From: Chitinophaga pinensis
GTDB taxonomy: Bacteria > Bacteroidota > Bacteroidia > Flavobacteriales_D > Crocinitomicaceae
Direction: 5' to 3'
Assembly: GCA_945902745.1 (NCBI GenBank)
Contig: CAMDNE010000006.1
Span: 1 to 64,000, forward strand
Length of the DNA stretch: 64,000 nt
In this document: piece after piece, positions 34,602 to 43,098 of the stretch
Position numbering within the stretch: the stretch's first letter is position 1
Layout of the letters: every line of letters starts with the position of its first letter
The notes under the pieces: generated by a model
Databases searched by the model: none
Told to the model about the DNA's origin: nothing
Seen by the model: the letters and a program-made list of their open reading frames with translations, nothing else
Position numbers and translations under genes: made by a program

Positions 34602-37108
34602 AATTTCATTAATTTAAGGGTTCTACTAGTATTCTCATCGGAGCATTTTACAAAATAAGCACCTTGTTGATAATTAGAAATGTCAATATTCAGCTGTTTG
34701 ACATTCGGATATTTTGAATAAAGGATTTTCCCATTCAAATCAAAAATTTCAACTTTAGAAATTACTTGATTTTCAACTCCTTTTATTGTTATTGATTCAT
34801 TCGAAGGGTTAGGATATAAGATAAAGTTTGTTTTAGCCAAATCCTGTAAACCTAAATCATAATTATCATCATACAAAGGATTATCTGAAGTACAAGGGAA
34901 ATCATAAATGGATGTTAATGTAGTATCCGTAATATAAATTGAAAAAAGCATTTTTGCTGTGTCAGAAATAGGGTCCAAAGGAAGCCATGTATCGATAAGT
35001 ATATTAGTGTCAATAAAAATGGTCGGGAAATAAGCTTCATCATATCTAGAAATAAAATGGTAATAAAATCCTTTTGTTTTCACTTGAAACAATATCGTAT
35101 CAACAGAATCCATTTCTTCAAAGGGCATGTAGTCAAATGCATCAAAAATATATTCTAAAATGCCAACACCTGGACCAGTTAAGTAAGAACTTGTATCATT
35201 ATAAAAATCAAGTGAATTACTGGCACTTGGGCGGAGCCACACATCATTTAAGGTTGTGCTTGATAACATGTATTCAGCAAAAGAATACGTATTTTGAACC
35301 AGAACGCGTTCAACTTGATAATATTTATTGTTTTCTAATGGCATTGTACTAGATATCGGCCCCCACCCATCAGCAACAAAGGCATCTTGATACGAAAGTG
35401 CAATTGTATCTCTACTAACAATAACCGAACTAATTAAACTGTCAGGATGAATGATTTGCTTGGTTGGATTTTCAATCATTTGCAATGCTTTGTAGGCATC
35501 GAGCCTCCCCCAACCCGTTGTGTCATCATAGCCTGGTTCATATAAATTGGTGGCTGAGTGTTCCAAAATATATTCAATATCTTCCACAGAAAGATTTCTT
35601 TTGGTATAGCAATCTTTGTTGTAATGACTTAGTAACAATGCAACAACACCTGTTACATGAGGAGCAGCAGCTGAAGTTCCATTAAATTTTTCATAAGGGT
35701 AAGGCTCTGTCACTGGGTTAACCATACTCAATGTGTAAACAATTGAATCCGAACCAGGTGCAATTAAATCCATATTTCCGCCATACATAGACCAATAAGC
35801 ACCTTGTTCTTCCTGAAAACTTTGGTTTAATCCATTTTGAACTGTGTAACCATCATATCCAGAAGCACCAACAGAAATAAGCCAATTATCTGGAAAAGAT
35901 TGGGGGTAAACAAAGTCTATTAATGTTGGATCCAAACTTGGTGAAAATTGTTGACTATTTCCTCTAGAAACTACATTTATTACTCCATTTTTTAAAGAAA
36001 ATAAATATGCTTCTCGACAAAGTGTGCAAATAGGTGAAAATGCAACTGTAGAATCATTAACATCTTTTAATACTATTTTTGAGCCATCGTCTTCGTCATC
36101 ATCTCCCCCTCCTGAGGGCTCTTGTGGAAGAGATTCACCAGTTTTTATTATATACGAATGATTGCCAATATTAACGCCAAAGCCTGGAGTATGTTCAAAA
36201 TATGGGTTAAATTCATCGTAATAATTGGCTGGGTAATCCCAATAAGTATTGACTGATCGTGCTGCATCAACAACACTTGCACAAATATAACTGGACAAAC
36301 CTTGTCCTGGGAAATCTAGTCTTAAATCGAATAGTGAACAGCCCGATCCTGGTATTGTGTCTCCTCCTGCAATACCTGCAATACCTGTAATATTATCCCT
36401 TTTTGCACCAATAATACCCGCTACAGGAGTTCCATGTCCTTTTTTGTCCTTACCCCATTCATAAGCTATTGAATTGTTCGCCGTAAAATAACCTCCTCCA
36501 AAAACAACATCAATATCGGGATGTATTGTATCTATTCCAGAATCATGAACACCTACTTTAACAAATGATTTTCCTGTTTCAATTGTCCATGCATTTTCAA
36601 TATTTATTCCTGCATTTGGATGCAATGCCGAACCATTCAATGATATTTGTTTGTCATACAACGTGTCACTCGGTGTAGTCGGACTAGCAGTATAAGCTGG
36701 GAAATTATAATGGCAATATTCGATTAATGGATTGAAATTATCTAAAACTCTCATTAATTTGGCAACATCAATATGAGGTGGAACTGTCATAGTGAAAGTT
36801 GCCCAAAATGGAGGTATTGTAATTTTTTCTCCTAAACGGGAAATGGAAACTGTATCTGTGGTTCTTAAAAAGGGGAATATTTTGGTAATTTGATAATTCG
36901 AAATTCCTGGATATAAAAGTTCTAGATTTTTAAGTTGTTCTTTTGAACGGTCATTCAAAACTGATTTAAAAGGCAGAACTAAACTGTTTATATCATTTAT
37001 TTCATCAAAATTCAAATACGAATAATTGAATTTTACAATTATTTGACTTTCTGATTCTTGGGAAATTATATTGTTATGAAACAATGAAACAATGAAACAA
37101 TGAAACAT
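34598..37108 (-). CDS. Subtilisin-like (S8) serine protease with T9SS type A domain; start affected by repeat
   Basis: This 836-aa secreted peptidase has catalytic residues D189 (VGVHDSGIDTIHPDID), H225 (GHGTPVAG) and Ser near 478 (FNGTSAAAPHVTGVVALLL). A pro-region precedes them. The type A sorting domain (FILYPNPSNESITI ... QGAYFVKCS) is at the C-terminus. The frame's only ATG (37108) sits at the edge of four 8-bp repeats and gives a signal segment without a basic n-region. An upstream ATG pair (37137/37134) encodes MMNKIPILVLCFIVSLF, a classical signal peptide, but is out of frame with four repeats; three repeats would join it. I read this as a phase-variable gene. Confidence 0.9.
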   Translation of the reverse strand: MFHCFIVSLFHNNIISQESESQIIVKFNYSYLNFDEINDINSLVLPFKSVLNDRSKEQLKNLELLYPGISNYQITKIFPFLRTTDTVSISRLGEKITIPPFWATFTMTVPPHIDVAKLMRVLDNFNPLIEYCHYNFPAYTASPTTPSDTLYDKQISLNGSALHPNAGINIENAWTIETGKSFVKVGVHDSGIDTIHPDIDVVFGGGYFTANNSIAYEWGKDKKGHGTPVAGIIGAKRDNITGIAGIAGGDTIPGSGCSLFDLRLDFPGQGLSSYICASVVDAARSVNTYWDYPANYYDEFNPYFEHTPGFGVNIGNHSYIIKTGESLPQEPSGGGDDDEDDGSKIVLKDVNDSTVAFSPICTLCREAYLFSLKNGVINVVSRGNSQQFSPSLDPTLIDFVYPQSFPDNWLISVGASGYDGYTVQNGLNQSFQEEQGAYWSMYGGNMDLIAPGSDSIVYTLSMVNPVTEPYPYEKFNGTSAAAPHVTGVVALLLSHYNKDCYTKRNLSVEDIEYILEHSATNLYEPGYDDTTGWGRLDAYKALQMIENPTKQIIHPDSLISSVIVSRDTIALSYQDAFVADGWGPISSTMPLENNKYYQVERVLVQNTYSFAEYMLSSTTLNDVWLRPSASNSLDFYNDTSSYLTGPGVGILEYIFDAFDYMPFEEMDSVDTILFQVKTKGFYYHFISRYDEAYFPTIFIDTNILIDTWLPLDPISDTAKMLFSIYITDTTLTSIYDFPCTSDNPLYDDNYDLGLQDLAKTNFILYPNPSNESITIKGVENQVISKVEIFDLNGKILYSKYPNVKQLNIDISNYQQGAYFVKCSDENTSRTLKLMKL
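37076..37107 (-). repeat. Octanucleotide simple sequence repeat, TGTTTCAT x4, in protease signal-peptide region
   Basis: Four exact, contiguous 8-bp units (ATGAAACA on the plus strand at 37076, 37084, 37092 and 37100). They begin at the second base of the protease ATG. As eight is not a multiple of three, gain or loss of one unit shifts the frame between the upstream ATG and the protease. Confidence 0.95.
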
Positions 37109-37203
37109 AGCACTAATATTGGAATTTTATTCATCATAAGTGGTTACAGTTATCAGCTAATGTAATTGATTTATTGGATAATTCAAAAATTTAATAAATT
37201 AAC

Positions 37204-37232
37204 ACCATAAAAAAGGCTCCATTTGGAGCCTT
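37204..37232 (-). terminator. Terminator of the VPS10/BNR gene
   Basis: On the minus strand, AAAGGCTCCA and TGGAGCCTTT with a three-base loop, then TTTT. It is downstream of the 37253 stop. Confidence 0.8.
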
Positions 37233-37252
37233 TCTATTTATAAAAATTTCAA

Positions 37253-40200
37253 TTAATTTTTCTTTACAAATTCTTCAAACGACTTCAATGTGACATAAGT
37301 AATACCTACTTTTTCAGTTGCTACTTTGTATTTGCCAATTTGGGCGTCTTTTATAAGTTGAAATTTCTTTTTCCCATCAGCTAGTTTATCTTGTAACATT
37401 TTCATTGTTTCCAATTGAGAAACTGAAGGGCCACCATAATAAGATCCAATTGTGCTGTATAGATCCCCAATTTTTTCTCTCAATTGAGGCTCACCTGCAC
37501 CAACATAATTATCACCTTTGGTTACAACTAAAACATCCTTTAATGCATTCAAATCTGTATTCAATTTCAATGCTTGCTTTTTTAAACTAGCATTTTCTTT
37601 CATTACTTTTTCCGAATGAAGAATGTATTCATCCATTTCGTAAACCAAGTAAGCCAACTCTTCTGTCATGTCATACAACACTTTTGTTGTAGCTTCTTGA
37701 AGTTTTCTTTCTTCTGATGTGAAAACAGTATTTGTAGGATATTTCAATTCTAGAGAACTTTCAAATTTCTCTGACCCTTTTGTAATGACAACCTTATATT
37801 TTCCAGCTGGAACACGAGGTGAAAACATTGCGCTTCCAGCAATTGTCTTTCCTGCAGCAACTTTTGGTGCCATTGAATTGCATCCCCACTCCACAATGTT
37901 GATTCCTTTTTGTTTTCCTGGAGAAATTGTTGTGATCCACTTGTCATTGCTATCATAAATATCTAAACTCATTTTTCCAAACGTATGTCTTTTAGATAAG
38001 TAATATTTAATTTGTGCCGATGAAGATGGATTTGAACCTATGAATTGGGTTTCACTACTTGCTCCTCCAAATGTACTTGTCTCATCCATTTCATATGTTT
38101 TGGATGGGAAAAAATAAAGCGGTTTAGCCAATACTTCAGCATTCAATTCGCGCAAAGGACTAATGTCATCAATGATTATGATTCCGCGACCATGTGTTCC
38201 CAATATCAAATCATTCGTCTTTGGATGTAATTCAATATAATGAACAGCAGCAGCAGGAACTCCATTCGTAAATTTAGACCAGCTTAATCCACCATCAATT
38301 GTAATAAACAATCCTAATTCCGTCCCAAGGAAAAGCAAATTTGGATTTTTATAATCCTCCTGAATATTTCGTGCAAAGCTTGTGATATCGGCCGTTACAA
38401 TAGATTTCCAAGTAAGTCCATTGTCCATCGTTTTATAAACATAAGCGTTTTTATCATTTTTAGTATGGCCATCAAAAACAGCGTATGCCGTTGCTTTATC
38501 AAATGAACTTGCTTCAATATGATAACACCATGTGTTGACAGGAAGTCCTTTGATGTTCATTGTCAAATTAGTCCACGTCTTTCCAGCATCTTTTGTCAGC
38601 TGCACATTACCATCATCCGTTCCAATCCAAATAATATTTTCATCTAACGGTGATTCCGCGATTGTGAAAATTGTACAATGATTTTCTGCACCTGAATTGT
38701 CTGCAGACAAACCTCCTGATTGAACTTGTTGTTGTTTCGTAGGATTGTTAGTTGTTAGATCTGGTGACATTTTCTTCCAATTGTTTCCCATGTCGTCCGA
38801 CTTGTGAAGAAACTGACTTCCAATATATAAACGATCCGGTTGATGTTGGCTTGTAGTTATTGCAGCATTCCAGTTGAAACGGTATTTTGGATCCCCTGTT
38901 ACAGGAAAAGGTTTAACTGTTTTCACTTGCTTTTTCTCGCTGTCATATCTCCAAACTCCTTCAGCACCTTGCATTTCAGAATACATGATTTTTGGATTTG
39001 TAGGATGGGGATAAACTCTAAAACCATCACCATAACCGATTGATTCCCAATCACGCGCTTCAATTCCACCAGGACTAGCCGATGGGCCAAACCAAGATCC
39101 ATTATCTTGTAATCCACCGTAAATATTATACGGCGTTTGATTGTCAACACTTACATGATAGAACATACAAATCGGCAAATTTTCAATAATTTCCATTGTT
39201 GTTCCACCATTTAAAGATCGATATAATCCACCGTCAGTTGCGACAAACATTTTATCTGAATCCTTCACATCAAACCAAATATCATGAATGTCTGAGTGCA
39301 TCATACCAAGACCTTTAAAAGTCTTACCACCATCATGACTAATGGAACCTGACAAACCTGCTTTGACAACAGTATTAGGATCTTTTGGGTCCACAACAAT
39401 TCGTGAAAAATAAAATGGTCGAACGGTTAACCCAAAATCACCATTTAAATGTTTCCAAGTAACACCAGCATCATCTGAACGGTACAATCCTTTTTCAGTA
39501 TCTTTTTCTGCTTCAACAACAGCATAAAGAATAGAAGGATTCGAAGGAGCAACTGTAACAGCAATCCTTCCTAAAACTCCTTTTGGAAAACCAGTGTGGA
39601 TTTTTACCCATGTTTTTCCTCCATCGATACTTTTGTGTAAGGAACTATTCAATCCACCAGAATTAAAAGACCAAGCTGTTCTTCTATATTCCCAAAATGA
39701 TGCATAAAGTATTTCTGGATTAGTTGGATCCATTACAAGATCTGAACAACCCGTAAATGCATTTAAGTACAAAACTTTCGTCCATGTCTTTCCTCCATCA
39801 CTCGTTTTAAAAACGCCTCTGTCTTCATTGTCTCCCCACAAGGCTCCCATTGCACCAACATAAACGGTGTTTTTATCTTTAGGATGTATTTCAATGGCAC
39901 TTATTCTTTCGGTCTTTTCCAGACCCATTTTTTGCCAGTTCTTTCCACCGTCATTCGTTTTGTAGATTCCGTCCCCAATTGAAACACTGTTTCGCGTCCA
40001 AACTTCTCCTGTTCCAACCCACAATGAGTTATCTGGATCGTTAGGATCAACCGCTACAGCACCAATTGATTGACAATGTTCATCAAATATTGAATTGAAA
40101 ATTACCCCTCCATCTTGAGATCTCCATACACCTCCACCGGCTGTACCAATATAAATTGTTCGAGAATTAGACGGATGTCCTTCAATGTCGGAAACACGTC

Positions 40201-40336
40201 CACTCATTAAAGCAGGGCCAATTTGACGGGCCTTAAGATCGCCAAAGAGTTCTTTCCCTTCAATTTTTATAATTTCTTGAGCAGAACTAATTGAAACAAC
40301 AAAGAGTAATACGAAAGAATAAAGATTTTTTTTCAT
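37253..40336 (-). CDS. VPS10/sortilin-like BNR-repeat secreted protein
   Basis: This 1027-aa protein has a signal peptide (~1-19, ending SSAQ). Residues ~20-720 form a large beta-propeller made of BNR/Asp-box repeats such as SQDGGVIFN, TNDGGKNWQK, TSDGGKTWTK, SDDAGVTWK and TKDAGKTW. This is the VPS10-type fold often annotated as glycosyl hydrolase in Bacteroidota, although no glycosidase residues can be assigned. A small beta domain (YKVVITKGSEKFESSLEL) and a helical C-terminal part follow. There is no T9SS sorting domain, so it probably stays periplasmic. It is 27 bases downstream of the LolA-like gene and likely co-transcribed. Confidence 0.85.
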   Translation of the reverse strand: MKKNLYSFVLLFVVSISSAQEIIKIEGKELFGDLKARQIGPALMSGRVSDIEGHPSNSRTIYIGTAGGGVWRSQDGGVIFNSIFDEHCQSIGAVAVDPNDPDNSLWVGTGEVWTRNSVSIGDGIYKTNDGGKNWQKMGLEKTERISAIEIHPKDKNTVYVGAMGALWGDNEDRGVFKTSDGGKTWTKVLYLNAFTGCSDLVMDPTNPEILYASFWEYRRTAWSFNSGGLNSSLHKSIDGGKTWVKIHTGFPKGVLGRIAVTVAPSNPSILYAVVEAEKDTEKGLYRSDDAGVTWKHLNGDFGLTVRPFYFSRIVVDPKDPNTVVKAGLSGSISHDGGKTFKGLGMMHSDIHDIWFDVKDSDKMFVATDGGLYRSLNGGTTMEIIENLPICMFYHVSVDNQTPYNIYGGLQDNGSWFGPSASPGGIEARDWESIGYGDGFRVYPHPTNPKIMYSEMQGAEGVWRYDSEKKQVKTVKPFPVTGDPKYRFNWNAAITTSQHQPDRLYIGSQFLHKSDDMGNNWKKMSPDLTTNNPTKQQQVQSGGLSADNSGAENHCTIFTIAESPLDENIIWIGTDDGNVQLTKDAGKTWTNLTMNIKGLPVNTWCYHIEASSFDKATAYAVFDGHTKNDKNAYVYKTMDNGLTWKSIVTADITSFARNIQEDYKNPNLLFLGTELGLFITIDGGLSWSKFTNGVPAAAVHYIELHPKTNDLILGTHGRGIIIIDDISPLRELNAEVLAKPLYFFPSKTYEMDETSTFGGASSETQFIGSNPSSSAQIKYYLSKRHTFGKMSLDIYDSNDKWITTISPGKQKGINIVEWGCNSMAPKVAAGKTIAGSAMFSPRVPAGKYKVVITKGSEKFESSLELKYPTNTVFTSEERKLQEATTKVLYDMTEELAYLVYEMDEYILHSEKVMKENASLKKQALKLNTDLNALKDVLVVTKGDNYVGAGEPQLREKIGDLYSTIGSYYGGPSVSQLETMKMLQDKLADGKKKFQLIKDAQIGKYKVATEKVGITYVTLKSFEEFVKKN

Positions 40337-40363
40337 AAATTATAGAATATCCAATATGTGATT

Positions 40364-41107
40364 TTATTCTCCTGGGAATTTAAAAATTGAATTTTCAAAT
40401 TTATTATTTAACGCTATTGATTCAAAAACAATAGTTTGTCCCTGACCGTCTTTTAATTTCTGAGTCATCGAAAATGCAAACATTAATCCATCCACCTCTT
40501 GATAATCGGAATATAGGGTTTGTGAAATCTGACCTTTCATTTCACCAGATGGGATTTCTTGTTCAACTACGATTGGAACATAATTTTCTTTATCGAAATA
40601 ATAGTATTCGATATTTGGGATCTCCTTTTCTTCTGAAAGGATTGTCTTTTTTGTCAATTTTATTTTGAAACATTCAACACCTTCTATTGTCTCATTTGGC
40701 AATAATTCTACAGTATAACCTTTGTCTTTATAATTAACGAAAGGTGAAATAAAATCTGAAGCTGCTCTTTTTATATTTTCTGTATTTTCTGAATCATCCT
40801 TCTCAGCTTTCATTGTCATGAAATTTGTGCTCCAAGATGTTTCTCCATCAAATGCCATTTGAGTAATCTCTTTCCCTTGAAAATTGATCTTCATCATCAT
40901 CTTACCATCTTTCAAATTAACCATGTCAATTGGAATGCTCATTCCTCCATAATCTACTTTTGCTTTCATTTGAACACTAACAATGGCGTTGATTTTATCT
41001 AAGCCACCAATGTTTTCAAAATATTTTGAAACGATTTCATCAGCCGATTGAGCAAATGAACAAATTGCAAATCCAATGAATGCAGTTAAAAGAGTTATTT
41101 TTTTCAT
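40364..41107 (-). CDS. Outer-membrane lipoprotein-sorting (LolA-like) protein
   Basis: An internal ATG at 41107 gives MKKITLLTAFIGFAICSFAQ, a good signal peptide; an ATG 14 codons upstream gives a poor one, so I use 41107. The ~230-aa mature part has alternating strands (AIVSVQMKAKVDYGGMSIP, GKMMMKINFQGKEITQMAF, IEYYYFDKENYVP) typical of the LolA/LppX-like half-barrel that binds acyl chains. It is periplasmic. It is probably the first gene of an operon with the VPS10 protein. Confidence 0.75.
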   Translation of the reverse strand: MKKITLLTAFIGFAICSFAQSADEIVSKYFENIGGLDKINAIVSVQMKAKVDYGGMSIPIDMVNLKDGKMMMKINFQGKEITQMAFDGETSWSTNFMTMKAEKDDSENTENIKRAASDFISPFVNYKDKGYTVELLPNETIEGVECFKIKLTKKTILSEEKEIPNIEYYYFDKENYVPIVVEQEIPSGEMKGQISQTLYSDYQEVDGLMFAFSMTQKLKDGQGQTIVFESIALNNKFENSIFKFPGE

Positions 41108-41205
41108 AGAATATATTTTAGATTTAAATTTAATAAAGTCCAAATTCATAACTTCAAAAGAATGATAAACGGTAATCAGTTGTTTTTAGTGTTCGATTTA
41201 CTGCC

Positions 41206-41243
41206 ACAAAAAAATCCTGCTTTTTTGAAGCAGGATTTTTAGT
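41206..41243 (-). terminator. Terminator of metK
   Basis: On the minus strand, AAAAATCCTGCTT and AAGCAGGATTTTT around a four- or five-base loop with a T-run. It is downstream of the metK stop at 41262. Confidence 0.85.
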
Positions 41244-41261
41244 AATTTTTTATACTGAAAA

Positions 41262-42542
41262 TTAAAGGCCAAAAGCAGCTTTAACTTTATCTACAAAATC
41301 TAATTTCTCCCATGTAAATAACTCAACGTCCATCGTTTTCACTTTTCCGTCTGGAGATTTAAATGTTTTTGTAACAACTTCGTTTTTACGTCCCATGTGA
41401 CCATAAGCAGCCGTTTCAGAATAAATAGGGTTACGTAATTTCAAACGTTGCTCAATTGCATAAGGACGCATATCAAAAATAGCTTCCACTTTCTTAGCTA
41501 ATTCACCGTCTGTCATATCCACTTTCCCAGTTCCATAAGTATTGATGAACAAACCACATGGTTTAGCAACACCAATTGCATAAGAAACTTGAACTAAAAC
41601 CTCATCACACAATCCTGCAGCAACCAAGTTTTTCGCAATGTGACGTGTCGCATAAGCAGCAGAACGGTCAACTTTTGATGGATCTTTTCCAGAGAATGCA
41701 CCACCACCGTGAGCTCCTTTTCCACCATACGTATCAACAATAATCTTACGACCAGTTAATCCTGTATCTCCGTGAGGTCCACCGATAACGAATTTCCCCG
41801 TTGGATTAATGTGATATGTAATTTGGTCGTTAAATAATCCTTGTAATTCTGGTTTCAATTTCGCTTTCACTCGTGGGATAACGATAGAAATAATATCCGC
41901 TTTAATTTTTGCTAACATTTCTGCTTCAGGCGCAAAATCATCGTGTTGTGTAGAAACAACAATTGTGTCGATGCGTTGAGGAACATTATCATCAGAATAT
42001 TCGATTGTTACTTGCGACTTAGCATCAGGACGTAAATAAGGAATCAATTCTAATTCATTATTACGAACGTATGAAAGCTCTTCCAAGATTTTATGTGCTA
42101 AATCCAATGCCAATGGCATGTAGTTATCTGTTTCAATAGTCGCATAACCAAACATCATTCCTTGGTCACCTGCACCTTGAGCATTTGCTTTTGATTCAAA
42201 ATCATTGTTCGCAACTGCACGGTCAACTCCTTGATTGATATCTTCAGATTGATCGTGTAAAGCCGAAATGATCCCACAAGAATTTGCATCAAACATATAT
42301 TCAGACTTCGTATAACCAATTTTTCTAATCGTCTCACGAGCAATTGATTGAACATCTAGATATGTTGTAGTTTTGATTTCTCCAGCCAAAACAACCAATC
42401 CTGTAGTAACCAACGTCTCACAAGCCACTTTTGATTCTGGATCAAAGGCCATGAAGTTGTCAATTAAAGCATCTGAAATTTGGTCAGAAACTTTGTCAGG
42501 ATGTCCTTCTGAAACTGACTCTGATGTAAATAAATATGACAT
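41262..42542 (-). CDS. metK: S-adenosylmethionine synthetase
   Basis: This 426-aa cytosolic enzyme makes S-adenosylmethionine from methionine and ATP. Diagnostic segments are [19 protein letters not shown] at residues ~8-26, the [15 protein letters not shown] loop, [14 protein letters not shown] and [20 protein letters not shown]. The start ATG gives the standard N-terminus ([13 protein letters not shown]). The length is slightly above the ~384-aa E. coli enzyme, as in other Bacteroidota. It is monocistronic with a strong terminator. I see no recognisable SAM riboswitch upstream, though an approximate -7 box (TAATTTCG) lies in the leader. Confidence 0.97.
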   Translation of the reverse strand: MSYLFTSESVSEGHPDKVSDQISDALIDNFMAFDPESKVACETLVTTGLVVLAGEIKTTTYLDVQSIARETIRKIGYTKSEYMFDANSCGIISALHDQSEDINQGVDRAVANNDFESKANAQGAGDQGMMFGYATIETDNYMPLALDLAHKILEELSYVRNNELELIPYLRPDAKSQVTIEYSDDNVPQRIDTIVVSTQHDDFAPEAEMLAKIKADIISIVIPRVKAKLKPELQGLFNDQITYHINPTGKFVIGGPHGDTGLTGRKIIVDTYGGKGAHGGGAFSGKDPSKVDRSAAYATRHIAKNLVAAGLCDEVLVQVSYAIGVAKPCGLFINTYGTGKVDMTDGELAKKVEAIFDMRPYAIEQRLKLRNPIYSETAAYGHMGRKNEVVTKTFKSPDGKVKTMDVELFTWEKLDFVDKVKAAFGL

Positions 42543-42731
42543 TTTATTTTCTTTAAATTATGGAAGTGCGAAATTAGGGAAAAAAAATTGATACAAAAAA
42601 TGAAAAATCAATTAAGCACAAGAAATAAAAGAAAAGATAACTTCATCGCAAGATATAGTTGAGAATAGAAAAATTCTGGAATTGTATCTTGATTTCTAAC
42701 TAAGAAATCACCTAACTTTATCATGTTACAA

Positions 42732-43082
42732 TTACTGTTTCTTCATTCCTCCGGGTTGGCAGCAAAGTGGTAGCTTTTTAACTATTTCACTTTTTGCTTT
42801 GAGCTCATCAGCGTCATAACCTATTGAGTTTATTTTTTCTTTCACTTGCAGTAAACTAATCTTCTTAGGAGAAAATTTGACTGTTACTTTCTTTGTCTCA
42901 AGGTCTAGTTCAGCAAACTTTACTCCTTTGGTATAATTCAGTCCTTCTTCTATTCGACCTTTACAATCTCCACATTCTGCTGATGTTTGAATTACAGCAG
43001 TTTCATACTTTGCTTTTTTTTCCTGTGCATTTGCACTGTTCAAGATGAACATTCCGATTAATACAATTAAATACTTTTTCAT
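42732..43082 (-). CDS. Exported heavy-metal-associated (HMA) domain protein
   Basis: This is a 116-aa protein. Residues 1-20 are a signal peptide ending NAQ. The rest is one ferredoxin-like HMA domain with C37 and C40 (ECGDCKGRIEEGL), the CxxC metal-binding pair, and IGYDADELKAK in the last strand/helix. The C-terminus adds another cysteine pair, LPLCCQPGG, which could also bind metal. It is probably a periplasmic copper-type chaperone or sensor. It is 16 bases after the TonB receptor stop, so probably in the same operon. Confidence 0.88.
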   Translation of the reverse strand: MKKYLIVLIGMFILNSANAQEKKAKYETAVIQTSAECGDCKGRIEEGLNYTKGVKFAELDLETKKVTVKFSPKKISLLQVKEKINSIGYDADELKAKSEIVKKLPLCCQPGGMKKQ

Positions 43083-43098
43083 TTTATTTGTTTTTTGT

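Noticed and set aside
34598-37108. Protease as a broken pseudogene
   Set aside because: The catalytic triad and the sorting domain are intact in one open frame; only the start region is affected.
42600-42662. 20-aa basic ORF upstream of metK
   Set aside because: No promoter or terminator fits, the sequence is low-complexity and lysine-rich, and it is too short to support.
42543-42731. SAM riboswitch upstream of metK
   Set aside because: Only ~190 AT-rich bases; I see no conserved SAM-I or SAM-II core.
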